A DNA stretch of 64,000 nt. Origin: Megalopta genalis (lineage: Eukaryota; Arthropoda; Insecta; Hymenoptera; Halictidae). The notes beneath the pieces were generated by a model, which made no database searches, was not told the DNA's origin, and saw only the letters and a program-made list of their open reading frames with translations. Positions 1 to 14,100 of this stretch are shown here, piece after piece. Both the position numbers and the translations under genes were made by a program. The stretch spans positions 3,782,001-3,846,000 of the forward strand of contig NC_135027.1 of assembly GCF_051020955.1 (NCBI RefSeq), given 5' to 3'. The stretch's first letter is position 1; each line of letters opens with the position of its first letter.

Positions 1-84
1 GTCTTTATTAATTTATTATTGTGAACACGGATCACTTACAAAGTCTTTATTAATTTATTATCGTGAGCATGTATTACTTACAGA
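1..84. repeat. 42-bp direct repeat, two copies, in the 3' flank of HAUS6
   Basis: The segment beginning gtctttattaatttatta at position 1 recurs at position 43 with a handful of differences. Read on the minus strand it offers AATAAA-type signals (plus-strand tttatt near 4 and 46) downstream of the HAUS6 stop at 113, so the duplication may have doubled the poly(A) region. The window begins here, so the repeat may extend further left. Confidence 0.6.
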
Positions 85-112
85 TGCATTTCTGCACTCT
101 AAAACCATTTTT

Positions 113-2323
113 TTAAGACTCGTATAAAGAAGCTGCAATTTCAGTAATTCGGTTAGAAAATTCATAAATATTTTGTATTGCTGTCTTTACATCCATTGCT
201 TTAAGATCTATTGTTTGATTCTTGGACTGTAGACGTTTTGCCACATCCTTTATTGGACTAGATATACTACAAGTGCCTAAAAATATAGTAAAAATAATTA
301 GCACATAATTAAATAAAAATATCTAAGGTTTCTAGTTTAAATGCTTCAAACCTGCAAAATGTCTATTTGTATATCTGGGTGAAAATAATTTAGAGTATCG
401 TGGAGAGGCCTTTTTATTATGGCAAGGTGAGCTACTTTTGCATCTTAGAGAACGTGTTGTGGGTGTGAACCAATTAGTTGTATTGCTTTCTGAGCAATTA
501 ATGAAGGATGAACTTACTAATGACCTTTCAGGTAATTTATTGTTCTTATACCTTGTAAACAAGTTTTTGTATCTTCCTAAAAATATTTGTGAAATTAGGG
601 GTCTCAATTATAACAGGTTGGGTCAAGAAATAAATATTACCCTTCTCTGGAGACATGAATAACTTATTAATTAACTTTTCATTATTCATACAATCATCAA
701 AAGAAAATTGAAGCCTAGGAATCATACGTAATACACTCTGGCATGTAAAATGAAAAGAATCATTCTGTATGGTATAGTCGATTGCCTTCTCTTGCAAACT
801 ATTTTGTAGTTTACATGAAGTATCAGCAACTTCTACTATAAACTTTTGAAATTCTTCTTCCATAGATTTTATTATTTTGTTATGCTCCTTAATTGTTATT
901 TTACAATTTAAAAAATTGATTGAGTCGTTTCTTTTTAGGCAACATTCGATTTGTTTTAGTACTTCATTGAGCTTTAATAATAGAGAATGAAATACTAAGG
1001 AACCATTTATATATAATGTACCATCCATGTGCTTTAAATAAAATGTGGAATGAACAGTTCATTAGTTTGTTGAATCATTTAATTAACCTTCGTATTGTTA
1101 TTAAAAACATTATGTCACCTTTCCTTTTTCTTCTCCTGTTAGATTATTTCCATTAAGAACTACTGCATTGGGACATAAACTCGAAATTATATCAATTAAT
1201 TTGCTACTATGACTTTTCAAACTATATAAATGAGTATTATTACATTGGAGGTGTTCAATGTTTGCATAAATGCTTGCCTTCCACACTAAAAAATTTAAAT
1301 TTCTGTAGATTTATAACAATTATTTAAAATAAATATACATATATAAAATACTATACAGTCTATGATTTCTACATCCTCAGGATCTTCTAATCGCTTTTTA
1401 ATGATTGAACTAACTGGAGCCATTTCTAAACATTTTTTTATATTCTTTACTGTTTTAAATATAGCAGTCTGTAGAATTTTTAATTCATTAGATTTACACC
1501 TAAACAACAAATAGAATTTTGTACAATTCAGAAGATAATGGAACATGTAAAGTAAAATTAAATTTTACTGAATATATTGTTCAATGTTTTCTATAGCCAA
1601 TTTAGTTTCTTCATGAAGTTTAGAAATAATAGAGTTTCTCTTCAAATTTATGTTAGTAATGTATATACTGCTTATGTCGTGAGTATCTCCTGTATCAGGA
1701 GCTTGCAACAAGTTACCATTATCTATAAGAAAAATTAATTTCATAAACAAACTGAATAAATTTTAGAGTCAATTTTAATTTTTAGTACAAATATTTACAA
1801 TGTCTCATAATGTAAGCTCTAAGACTAATTTGTGATAATTTCCACATAATTGTTAAGAACCTTGTTCCTCCTGCACGTATTATGTGAATCATAAGTATTG
1901 TTGGAAAATTTATATCTGAATTTTCTGTGGCTAAAACTTCTAAATATTCTTTCACTTTTAAACGGTACTGTGTTTCATCCTTTTTGTTTAGGACTGGCCA
2001 TCTAACAATTTTTTTAAATCTCTTTGCATCATATATCGATAATAAATAATGTGAAATATGAATGAAACCTGTTTGATTGGATTTCTTAAACATCCCCTAT
2101 AAATTAATTAAATAAAAACAATACTGCTCATTTGTAAGTTTGAATAAAAAGAATTTGCAATCGATGAAATTATCATATCGATCATCTCATACTCCATTAT
2201 TTCATCGTTAATTACTGTCTATAAATAAAATACCTGTTTAAAATGTTTTACACAATGCAATGATGGTGACACAACTTGCATGAGAAGAAATACATTCCTA
2301 TAAAAAGAATCATCGATCGACAT
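113..2323 (-). CDS. HAUS6: HAUS augmin-like complex subunit 6 (Dgt6-like)
   Basis: Augmin is an eight-subunit complex that recruits gamma-tubulin to spindle microtubules for branching nucleation; HAUS6 carries the gamma-tubulin-recruiting side. Proposed exons, reading down the minus strand: 2323-2234, 2096-1799, 1722-1569, 1499-1357, 1285-1119, 1031-641, 489-352, 276-113. Together they give 1545 nt, 514 aa plus a TAA stop, with phases agreeing at every join. The N-terminal part (residues about 25-130, with GMFKKSNQTGF, then WPVLNKKDETQY and INFPTILMIHIIRAGGTRFL) matches the conserved HAUS6 N-terminal domain. The middle is helical, coiled-coil-like sequence; the tail has Ser-Pro motifs (SPRYSKLFSPRY) as in phosphorylated HAUS6 tails. 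It is shorter than human HAUS6 (about 955 aa). The joins around exons 6-8 are the least certain because alternative GT/AG sites exist. Divergent from tankyrase. Confidence 0.8.
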
Positions 2324-3261
2324 AATGTACTGTTTCTATCTTAAATTATTCTAGAAGTTAAATTAATACATGAACGAATAATTGACCCTTCATCTACGAA
2401 GCATAATGTACAAAGTCCTTCAGAGAGCATTGTTTGTATACAAAGTATCCAGTAAAAGAAACAATGTCCGTAACGAATATGTCACAACATGAAAAGTACA
2501 ATCGTTCAATTTCTACATTCTGTGCCACATTTAATGATTACCGCTAAATGAAAATGATACATGAAATATGTATGCGCATAACGAATTTAATCAATGAAAT
2601 TGATCAAGCAGACATAATAAGAGTTGTCTATTTATATTGGTGTCCTTTTGCATCCTGCATCCTGCCGCAGTATTGCTTCATATGACTATAGAACAGAGTG
2701 CACATAGCAGAGGTGAAACTCTTGCTGAAACTTTTGACTTTTACATTTCTAATATTTATGACCTCGACAGCCTACATACATACAGTGTTGTCACTTCTTA
2801 AGGAGGAAGGAGAACGCGGTAAAATTTGAAAACTAATATAGTAAGAAATGAATTTTGATAAAAATACATTATTTTAAATTGTTTGCAACATATTAGATAT
2901 TTAATTTAATATATTTATATATTCAAAACGAATTTTAAATGTCGCCTGTGATTTCTAATTGAGAAGTAGCTCTGAATCTACGTTCGCTTTTCAAAATAAC
3001 GCGCAAGTGTGATCCATGGCGGGTCCACTTGCGGACGCCTACGCATTGGGGACTTGAAAGGTAAACGTGGGAGTTTCCCTTCTATGAGAATACCGTGCGA
3101 TGTGGCGTAGAAATTTGAAAAAATGAGTGTTTCTGGGTGGAAGGCGGCGCCACTGAGTTGTGCCATAGCAACTCATCTCGGTGTCGTCGTGAAAGCTTTG
3201 AACACTATGAGCCAGTGAAGTGTATCCGTCGGGACAGTGGCGTGAAAATGGCGGTGTAAAA
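2324..3261. promoter_or_regulatory. Shared intergenic region between divergent HAUS6 and tankyrase
   Basis: About 940 bp separates the two start codons, which point away from each other, so both promoters and both 5' UTRs must lie here unless an upstream exon exists. The HAUS6-proximal part is AT-rich; the last 250 bp before the tankyrase ATG is GC-richer and CpG-rich and is the likely tankyrase 5' UTR. No convincing TATA box was identified. Short open frames on the minus strand over 2978-3515 lack coding features and overlap the tankyrase first exon. Confidence 0.5.
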
Positions 3262-6200
3262 ATGGCAGGACGTAGATCGACGTTGACAAATGCTGATTCC
3301 CTGTCGGGATCGGGGAATGGTGACCCTTTAAGAGAGTTGTTCGAGGCTTGCAAAACCGGAGACCTCCCGAGGGTAAAGGCGTTGGTTACACCGAAGACGG
3401 TCAATGCTCGAGACACTGCCGGACGCAAGTCCACCCCTCTGCATTTTGCAGCTGGTAAGCTCCCCGTTCCATGAGTTTTTTTTTCATTTCGATTGTTCAA
3501 AGAAATTTCACTCACGGACTATAATTCTGCTTTATAAGTCACTCACGATCGAGGACACGATGTCTCAATACCATGTCGTGAACGTCGAATACTTCGAACA
3601 CTGACTTTCGAATGTTGTCATACTAAAGTTGTAAATAATTACTTCAGTGCAGATAGTATTTTTTAATTATTCATCAATTCGTAGAGCAAAATATCAATTA
3701 TTCAATTAGTATTGTGTCGTAAATAGTAGGAAAAATATATTAAACCAAATTAATGTAATAATATCGTAATTACTTTTTGTGATTAAACACAGGTTATGGT
3801 AGAAGGGATGTAGTAGAATTCCTACTCTCTGCCGGAGCATCCATTCAAGCAAGAGATGACGGTGGTTTACATCCTTTGCACAATGCCTGCTCTTTTGGAC
3901 ATTCGGATGTGGTAAGGCTTCTCTTGGAAGCAGGAGCTAATCCGAATACTAGGGACAATTGGAATTACACTCCTTTGCACGAAGCTGCCATTAAGGTATT
4001 TTTGATATTAACTTTGTTTTATTGGTTTTTTATTGAGTTTCAAAGTTCATAGTTCATGCTTTGATCCTTTTTGCAGGGTAAAATAGATGTGTGTATAGCT
4101 CTGCTACAACATGGAGCGGATGCAAATATAAGGAACACTGAAGGGAAGACAGCTTTAGAGTTAGCAGATCCTGCAACTAAACCAGTATTAACAGGGGAGT
4201 ATAAAAAAGATGAATTGCTGGAGGCCGCAAGATCAGGGAACGAGGAACGTCTCCTACAGCTTTTAAACCCATTAAATGTAAACTGCCATGCAAGTGATGG
4301 CAGGAGATCCACACCATTACATTTAGCTGCTGGATACAATAGGTCTAGAGTAGTGCAAATACTGCTCCAAAATGGTGCAGATGTGCATGCTAAAGATAAA
4401 GGGTAATTATTTTTGTCGGTGAAACATATATCTTGATCAAATCAGCACATTGTAAACTTTGATGTGTGTATGTTACAGTGGTCTCGTTCCACTCCACAAT
4501 GCCTGCTCTTATGGCCATTTTGAGGTAACTGAAGCGCTTCTTAAACACGGTGCAGCTGTTAATGCGAGCGACTTGTGGGCATTCACCCCGCTGCACGAAG
4601 CTGCTAGTAAATCCAGAGCCGAGGTGTGCTCGCTACTTTTGAGCGAGGGTGCGGATCCAACTCAATTAAACTGCCACAGTAAAAGCGCCATTGACGTGGC
4701 ACCGACATTGGAACTGCAAGAAAGATTAGCATGTACGTTGATCACCTTTTTCCACTGTCTTTTCTGAATTAAAAAAAAAAAAAAACAAAAGAAAGAAAAT
4801 AGTATACACACAAAACATGACTTTGTTAGATACACTTTAATTGTAGACGAATACAAGGGACACTGCCTCTTGGATGCCTGCAGGCAGGCAGATCTTACTA
4901 AGTTAAAAAAGTACCTGTCCCAAGAAGTTGTAAACTTTAAACACCCATATACTGGGGACACACCACTGCACTGTGCCGTTGCATCTCCCTATCCCAAGAG
5001 AAAACAAGTAATAGAATCATTGATTAGGAAAAATGCTGCCTTAAATGAGAAAAATAAAGACTTTCTAACGCCACTTCATGTGGCCACTGATCATTCTCAT
5101 TATGATGCAATGGATGTGCTACTTAGACATAATGCTAAAGTCAATGCTTTAGATGGATTAGGGCAAACTGCACTACACAGGTACCGTTTCAACCGTATAA
5201 AACGTTGCGCAAATGTTCAGTTTATTATTCTCTGTAGAGCCGCTTGATTATCATTTTTTTTTTCATTAAAAAATCTTGTTGTACAAACAGGTGCGTTAGA
5301 GAAGACAATGTGCAAGCTTGCAGAATATTGTTATCATACAATGTTGATCCATCTATAGTATCGCTTCAGGGCTATACTGCGGCACAAGTAGCTGCAGAAA
5401 ATGTCCTTAAAATACTACAAGGTTCGACTTCTAACTTGTTTCAAGCAGAAAGTATTTTTGTAACCAAAGAATGTTCCCGTTCTCATTTTTGTTTTCTAGA
5501 TCCGCCAAGCGAGACGGACGATGCCGAAGCGCAGCTCTTGGAAGCAAGTAAATCCGGAGATTTAGCGGCGGTTGAAAGAATTTTGCAAACGAACCCGCAT
5601 GCCGTTAATTGCCGTGACTTGGATGGTAGGCACTCCACGCCGCTGCACTTTGCAGCGGGATTTAATAGAGTGCCTGTAGTCGAATATTTATTGGCACATG
5701 GAGCAGACGTACACGCCAAAGATAAAGGGTGAATATATTTTTCAATTTTCTATTTGTTCATACATAATCACAGTTCCCAATAAATTTTTATATTTATTTT
5801 TTAGTGGACTGGTTCCCTTACACAATGCCTGCTCTTACGGTCATTACGAGGTAACGGAATTATTAGTAAAACACGGTGCATCAGTGAACGTTGCAGATTT
5901 GTGGAAATTTACACCGCTGCACGAGGCTGCTGCTAAAGGAAAATATGAGATAGTTCGATTGTTATTAAGACACGGTGCAGACGCCACCAAAAAGAATAGG
6001 GACGGTGCGACTCCGTTGGATTTAGTTAGGGACGGTGACCAAGACGTAGCGGACTTGCTGCGAGGAAATAGTGCTCTTCTAGATGCAGCTAAGAAAGGCA
6101 ATCTGGCTAGAGTACAACGACTAGTTACCCAAGATAATATCAATTGTAGGGATGCGCAGGGTCGCAACAGTACTCCGTTACACTTAGCCGGTGAGTTCTA

Positions 6201-8112
6201 TCGCTCCTCTCTCGCTATGATCATGCATTCTAATTGAATTGTATTTCAATGCAGCGGGATACAATAACTTGGAAGTGGCGGAATTTTTGCTTGAACGTGG
6301 AGCCGACGTGAACGCTCAGGATAAAGGAGGATTGATACCTTTGCACAATGCTTCGAGTTATGGTCACTTAGATATCGCCGCGTTGCTGATTAAATATAAT
6401 ACCGTGGTGAACGCAACTGATAAATGGGGTTTCACGCCACTTCACGAAGCAGCACAGAAGGGAAGGACGCAACTGTGCGCTCTTTTGTTGGCTCATGGTG
6501 CGGATCCCTTCTTGAAAAATCAGGAGGGGCAAACACCTGTGGATTTAGCTAGTGCTGACGACGTACGATGCTTATTGCAAGATGCTATGGCCACACAGCA
6601 AGTAGTACCTTCGGTGCCATCGGGTAACGGTGGCGTAGGAGTGGCTATTAATTTGAGTGGTAATGGTAGTAATACTATTAATAGTAGGCCACCCAGTATA
6701 GTTGCAGGTAAGCAGATTTTTATATACAATATTCACTGATTACGAACATATCTTTTTATTCACTGATTATTACTCAGTTCCAGTTACACCTCCACCGCCA
6801 CTTACTCAAGAAACCGTCATTATGCCTTCAGGAACGGCTATGACTCTTTGCGTACCACTCGCTAGACCATCTTCTTGTTTAAGTCCAATGCCACCATCCG
6901 AAACATGCTCCGAGAGAGACTCTAAAGATTCAAAAGACAATACAAACATCACGACCGTAGCTGGTTTCCTTCAAAGCCTTGGTTTAGAGCACCTGTTAGA
7001 GCTGTTTGAACGGGAACAGATTACGTTAGACATATTGGCAGAGATGGGCCATGAGGATTTGAAACAAGTCGGAGTTTCCGCATACGGGTATAGGCATAAG
7101 TTGATCAAAGGAATGGAGAAACTTTTGAACACCACTGCTGGCACTCCTTGGCAACCGACTCTCACACCCGGAACGCTCTTAGTGGATCTGCTAGCAGAAG
7201 ACAAAGAATTTTTAGCCGTTGAAGAGGAAATGCAGAGTACTATTAGACAACATAGGGATAACGGTCACTCCGGTGGCATATTTTCGAGATATAACATAGT
7301 TAGGGTATGTTTCCGTTAGTTCGTTAAGAGATCCTGGCGTTAACCACAAGTTAATGATAAATTTTTCTGAAAAATAGATACAAAAAGTGCAAAATCGCAA
7401 ATTGTGGGAACGTTACGCTCATAGGAGACAGGAGGTGGCAGAGGAAGTTGGTGCTGCGGCACCTTCCTCACCTGGTACCACTTCGAGGACTACTCCTGGT
7501 TCGACCTTGCCTCAGGCTAATGAAAGAATGCTGTTCCATGGGAGCCCATTTATTAATGCCATTGTTCAGAAGGGATTTGATGAACGGCATGCTTATATCG
7601 GTGGTATGTTCGGCGCTGGAATTTATTTTGCCGAGCACAGCAGTAAAAGCAATCAATACGTTTACGGTATATGCGGGGGCACTGGATGTCCAGCTCACAA
7701 GGATAGGAGTTGTTATATTTGTCACAGGTAAGTGCAAAGCGGCAGTAGCACAGTGGGAACCCGTAAGAAAATGTACAAGTTGTTCCAAGTAATTTATTTG
7801 CACGGGATCCTACTGTATGAAGCATCTAATATACAAATAATTTTATGCTCTCTCATGTTCACTGGTTGTAGACATTTGTTACTCTGTCGCGTCACATTGG
7901 GCAAATCATTTTTGCATTTCTCCGCGATGAAAATGGCTCATGCACCGCCGGGTCATCACAGTGTGATGGGGAGGCCGTCGCAGGGTGGTTTGTTCTTCCC
8001 CGAGTACGTCGTCTACAGAGGTGAACAAGCATATCCGGAATACCTAATCACCTATCAGATTGCAAGACCTCAGCCAGAGAGTGGCGGAAGCGAAAGTGTC
8101 GAGGAACGGTGA
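3262..8112 (+). CDS. Tnks: Tankyrase (poly-ADP-ribose polymerase with ankyrin repeats and SAM domain)
   Basis: Tankyrase ADP-ribosylates partners bound by its ankyrin clusters (axin, telomere and spindle proteins in other animals). Coding exons: 3262-3454, 3793-3995, 4077-4402, 4479-4732, 4847-5180, 5291-5421, 5500-5728, 5805-6190, 6255-6707, 6778-7304, 7378-7727, 7872-8112. These total 3627 nt, 1208 aa, close to the family's usual 1170-1330. Residues about 20-790 are ankyrin repeats in clusters, with recurring GGLVPLHNACSYGH and FTPLHEAA motifs. A SAM domain follows at about 892-957 (FLQSLGLEHLLELFEREQI). The catalytic PARP domain fills residues about 1010-1190, with the H-Y-E triad as His in LFHGSPF (about 1065), Tyr in GAGIYFAE (about 1095) and Glu 1185 in PEYLITYQI. 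The tankyrase zinc site C-P-A-H-...-C-Y-I-C is intact. The ATG at 3262 is chosen because it opens MAGRRS; an in-frame ATG at 3220 would add 14 residues. Confidence 0.97.
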
Positions 8113-11100
8113 TCGGAAGAGTCTAGCCCTGCGGCAAGATTGCGAAGTCTCTGTTGCTGCCAGAGACCTCGAACATGTAACACACTGTCTTAATCGTACA
8201 ATGACACGTGTACATTCACAACCGGAGTATCACTCATCAAAAAATTCATTTGTTCGAAAACTTTAAGATAGGATACTCTTCCTTCAACAGTTTCATAGGA
8301 CCTTTTTAGGATGGTAAACTGTTTAGCCTGGATTCGCCGGAATATGTAAATCTAGGGTAAATAAGTTCTAATTTAATTTCGATTTCTAAGCGATTCTTCC
8401 TTTCTTTTCATTATTTGCCGAAGTATGAAGATCGCTTTAATGAATCCATATTACACAGCGATAAGCGAGACCATTAGCTGTATCTGTCGGGTTTGTTTAT
8501 TTAAAGTTCAAAGAAGACAATTGATAGGACATTTAATTTTTAGCATTTATTTGTGATAACGTAATGGTCCGATTCGACCACGCAATCATACACGACTGAT
8601 TATTGATGTATATTAACTACGGTGTATATATTATATCAGCATGAACTAGAATATCAAAGACCAGCATGATTTTTTATGTGAATCGATAAATGTTTGTCTC
8701 TATTATGGAGAATCATGATACGTATGTAGGATTATAGGATTAATGATCAATATGTCCGAGAATTACGATACTGTCATCATTGCACACATATGTATGCAAG
8801 TAATTATAATAACTACTAGTTATTACGCCTAAATTGTCATCGGATAATGATGTGACATTGTGTCTTTCGAAAAGAAACCATTTTTGAATGGAAGACATAA
8901 TATTTCTATGTCTGTGTCAATTTTGAATTAAATAATTATGCTGGTTAGAAGTAACTGCTCTAATCATATGCGTTACAGGTAAAGTCTGTGAAGGAATATT
9001 TAATTTTTAAATAACTACCCAATGAACCAAAATGAAAATTATTCATACAACGAATGGTATTATATTTAGTATTCGTATTGTTCTTGCGGAGCTTCTATCA
9101 TCACATTACAAAGATTTTTAAATTTTCATTTAAATTAGACTTGTTGGACTTTACCTCTAACATGTATATACGTATGCGAGTATTTTATATATTCGGTTGA
9201 TATAGATCAGGCATAGAATAATTCATTCATGTTGACGATATTATCAACAGGGTTCCTATAAGCTCGTAGTAATTTTTTAATACTGTACATATACATATGT
9301 ATACATTTTATTGTACATATATTTTTTCTTTTCAACGAAACACGCTGATTGGTTATCATTAGCCAATTATACTTTCATGTGAGTTGTGATTTGGTTTCTC
9401 TCAGGTCATACAGTCTAATCGCAAGCATGCTTTCATCTTTTAAAATAGACAACGAAGCCATTTCTTTTTTTTTACGTGCTATTAATTATGAGAAGAAAGT
9501 CGTTTAACGCGGATCATGCAAAGCAATTTCATCATAATTGGAGGTACATATTCTGTTACGCGAAGCAATCGTGATGAACCTAAATCTATGAATATCTATG
9601 AATAGGAAATTATTCTTATTATTTATTGTCGTAGCTAAAGCAATCTTTCTAAAAGTAATAAGAGTAATCTTGCTTCGAACGATTTGCGGCATTTTATCGT
9701 TTGTGTGTGCGTATACATTGGGGCAATGAAGCCACTTATAACTCAATCAAGAAGAGAAAAAGAAAAGAAATAGAAAGAACAGTTTGCGGCTACATAATTG
9801 TAAGAGTGTTCGAGGAAAACGAATGTTTTTAATATTATCTCGTTACACTCCCATAATTATTTAGGTGGCGGTTTTATTTATGGGTGTATATATCAAGTAT
9901 GTGTTCGTTAAGCAAGTGCTCAAGATGACGCAACAAATCAGACGTTCATCAATTTTGCGTTCTTACATGGAAGATAGAGGAAAACGAACCAAGTAATAGC
10001 GAACTAACAGATGCAACACGGAAAAAGATCTGCCCTTGTGTTAGTTGCATTTAAAACCGACAGTCAATCGAGCGTGTTCGATTATTATGCTTTAATTGTA
10101 AGAAGAAAAAAATGGACTGATTCAAAGAAGAAAAAAAAAAGAATTCTTTTTATCGTTACGTTCGATCTTAAACTTTATTTTGTCGTCTCCTCGCCTTGCG
10201 ATTAATTTTTTCGTAAAAATCGGTGTTTTAATAAATTGTGTGATAACGATACGGATGGCAGAACGGTCGGTACAGTTTGTTTATTCAAACGATATATAAA
10301 AATTTATTGAGTGGACATTGTCCTTCATACGACGATGCTTTTACATTTCGAGCTTCCCGGCGAAGGGGTATCAAGTTTTAGGTGTTTGTAATCTTTCGCT
10401 GTGTGACAATGGACTTAACGGAGCACGCTAGAATATAATAGACATCTTCGCCTTGAGGCAGCATGGCGGCGTGTCGTATTACCCACGAGGACTCGTTTGT
10501 ACCTACGTTTGTACCCCGCCCGCATCTTCACACGCATTAGCGACAAAGTAAACGAATTTCTTTCAATGACCGACGATCGTAGAGCAGCTTGTACTGTTTA
10601 CAAATTCTTATCGGCGACGTTACTTTTATGGCGCAACTGGTTCATATATAAAACACCGATAAACGTAATTTTCGGATTCAGTGACAAACATTATTAATTA
10701 CTCTCGTCGTCTGTTTGAACATCCCACATCATTCAATGATTCATCGCTTTTATATACAGAACCACCGAAAGGGCACAATTCTAAGGGCTCCATTCTCGTC
10801 GTCGTTAATATGATTAATAATTATTTGTGTTAAATCATCCCTGTTGTGACTTCGAATCCAGGTCTTCCTTTACTTTGAATCGGTCAACCATTTAACCGGG
10901 AAACCTATTTGCAAATAAACAGAACAATCCGTACTACAAACTAAATCTACTCATATTTTTCTTTCTACTATCCTAGAGCAAAGTATAGTTCAGTATAGAG
11001 CTATATCTCATATGTATGTACTCCGCGAAACATTCCATCGTGGATTAAAATTTGTAAACAGTGTTGTTATTTATATATTGCACATAACTCATAATTATCG

Positions 11101-14100
11101 TATAATTTTTATCAAGATCACGATGCCTAATGACGTGTTCATTTTATTATCTAGCCCAAAGCATTATTCTGCGAAGTGACTGCCGAAAAAGCGCACACTT
11201 CCGCGCGGGACTGAACGGCTGCATTAGCGATTGCCCCTGTTTTATCCCGGGTGTACTTGGACTGATACGATAGTAAAAATTCAGGTAAAAGCCGGCGATT
11301 GATTGTCGATCGTTTCCTTTTCTCAATTCCTATTAACTTCTGGCCCACGAATCAAGTTTGTCGCCAGCACCGTCCAAGAATGCGTCCACGTGGGCCCCGG
11401 GGGCCGCTGATTCGTGGATCTCTCGGAATCACGTGAAACTCACGAGGCTGAGAATGCGCGTGCGTCGCATACATGCCGGCTTGTCTTCGACTTATGGTCG
11501 GATGACACTTGCGCCGGTCCTCTCAGACGCAGTCGGACGGACGAGGAGGTCAGATCGGGCGATTCGCGCCGGCGACCAGCCCAGGAGGTACATCGTGAAA
11601 CCTTCTTGCGTCTAACAAACATATTCCACGTTTCTTACTGTACTAACCACGGTAACTAGTCCGTAAGTGTCGTAACCCAACCGACGTACAAAAGAGAATG
11701 AACCACGACTTATGAACCTCATCGATATCTACGTCGGTGATACATGTACTAGACTGTTTCTGCCACGTGAGGGAGAAAGGAGCCATCCATTCGTATCGTT
11801 TCGCACGCCGGTTTTCCGATCTCGTACGCGCTCGATTTCCCACGGGATTTTGTGCTCAACCGTTTCACGAAGATCGTTCTCTGGATCGTCGATGCGTGTC
11901 GCATCAAAAGTCGAAGATTCCTAATCACTGGTGATCTCAAAAGTTCGGGCAGCTACGTTCAGAAAACTTTTGGATGCTGTTGGAGGAACGGGGCTGCAAC
12001 AAAACGGCATCCTACGTCGCATTCGAATCGTTCCTGAGATAAATAAACACGTGAGTAACGAGATTTTCATTCATCCGAACTCCTAACGTCAGAGAATTTG
12101 GAGAATCGTTCGAATTTTTGTTTTTGAATTCTGTTAATTCTGTCGGCGATCGTTCTGTTTTATTAATTTTATTATTGCTGAAACGTGCTCGCCATCTACA
12201 GGGAAAATTAAAGACGGTTTAAACTTGTTATGCACGATAGGCAACCGTCTTGCAAATAGCTCGAAAATTCACTAGCACCATCTACGAGCAACCCCCGATC
12301 GATCTGCATCGGAATCTCTCTGCACGCGACCCAGGAACGCAACCGTCGCGCATCCGCATCAATTTCTTATGTAACCGAGACGGGTTACACAATTAGTTGC
12401 AGCACTATGCAGCTATAACTCGCGATAAAGCTCATTTATAGTCCCGACGCTGGTATTATTATCGTCTGCGTGAAGCAGACCCCTTTGTTTACAAACAAAC
12501 TGCGCGAGATAACGTTCACACGGAATGTCACGAATGCCATGTACATATGTTACTCCAGACAAAAAGTACACCCGGCTCGACAAAGTAACTATCCATCGGT
12601 AAAATCATTAAACAAAAAAAACCGTTTTACAACACTTCGTTGCATGAAGGATTAAGCTCGTTTAAAAAAATGCAGATCGAAAAGTTTCTATTACAGAAGT
12701 TCGAATACTGATTTACTGTTTACATACTACTATTCTTTACGATTCAAATTCTGCAGTCATGGTAATAACTTTCATTGAACATGTGCGCTAGGGTTGGTAG
12801 TGATTCTGTTGATTCTATTTTAAATATAGTTCGCCGGGAAATTTACTCGCGCGTAAAGCACGGCGCTCGCGAAACACGTCTGCGAGATAACGTAGTACGA
12901 TCGTACAAATAAAAGTGCAAACGGTATGCAAAGATCGCGTACGAGGGGTGGGGGGAACGAAAATTCCAGAAAGGTTTTGCATGGTTATCTACGTTTCAGA
13001 GAAGCGCGGTTTTATCGTGGAATAAAGAAAGAACATCGACTCGCGTCGCCCGATTAGACGCTTATGAGCGGGAAGAGTGTTGTTAGTAGCGTTATTGTTT
13101 AATCTCGAATGCTTTTGAATGATGCGAGCGGGGGACCGATTAACGGGCTCCTGACCTCACAACACATCATCGGAAACAATAAATAAATACATACTAGAGG
13201 CCTCTCGTGACCTGAGCTTTCAACGGGTGCTACTCCCCGGGTGCTAGTTATTTTTAAACGGCGGACCGTAATAAAACTGATTCCTTCTAACGTTCTGACA
13301 CCCGGCATTCAACCGCGATTCAGTGGTTGATTAGCGTGGCAGTTCATCTTTATAGTAGTTTGAGCGTATTGCCAACTTACAGTGTCGCCGTCTTGGCGCG
13401 CCTTGATCTTCTTCTGCAGCCTCTAAATATATTGCCATAAATTATTCTACTCTCCAGAAATAGCAATAAATTCTTCGAGCATTGCATACAGATCGCGGAT
13501 CATAGATATTCGTGCATCCCGGTTGAGCGGCGGGGGTGGCGATGAGGGGGGAAAAAAGTACAGGTGTAGGGCATGACCATTTTAACGCGACACGTCGCGG
13601 ATCCAATTTTTCTAACTTTTTTTTATCCGCGAAACATTCGAACAGAACGTAACATGCAAAGTAACGCTGGTAATGTCTCCAATGAATCGTGTCCGAGGCC
13701 TGTTCGTAGCAGATTTCTTCTCATAACCGGCTTGACTGCTCTCTTAAAATACATTTTGCTCGTTTTTAAGTGCGCGTGCCCGCTTGTTCTCCAGCCTCCG
13801 CACAAGTACGCGTTTTCCGGTCACTCGTCTTTTGCGGACGCCTACTCGACCTGGTCCGTCGGCGACACACTCGATGAATTGTTTGCACGTACGATTCCCA
13901 CGCATGCATTCGACAACGTGTGCATTTCCGGAGAAAGCGCCGCGAAAAGCCTCGCGATTTTCGCACCGAGTTAACTGAAATGATACACGGATTAATCTAA
14001 CGGGCTATATTATAGAGGAGTACGATTCGGAGTAATTATTCTAATTGGAGATTTCTGTGCAGAAGATTCCTGTGCATCGATTGCGAGAAAGTGAAGTTAG

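Noticed and set aside
3039..3515. 158-codon minus-strand open frame opposite tankyrase exon 1
   Set aside because: Antisense to a well-supported coding exon, with no domain.
7448..7825. Open frames overlapping tankyrase PARP exon on both strands
   Set aside because: Shadows of the catalytic domain exon in other frames.
10840..10880. tRNA-like TTCGAATCC word
   Set aside because: No A box, anticodon arm or acceptor stem upstream.
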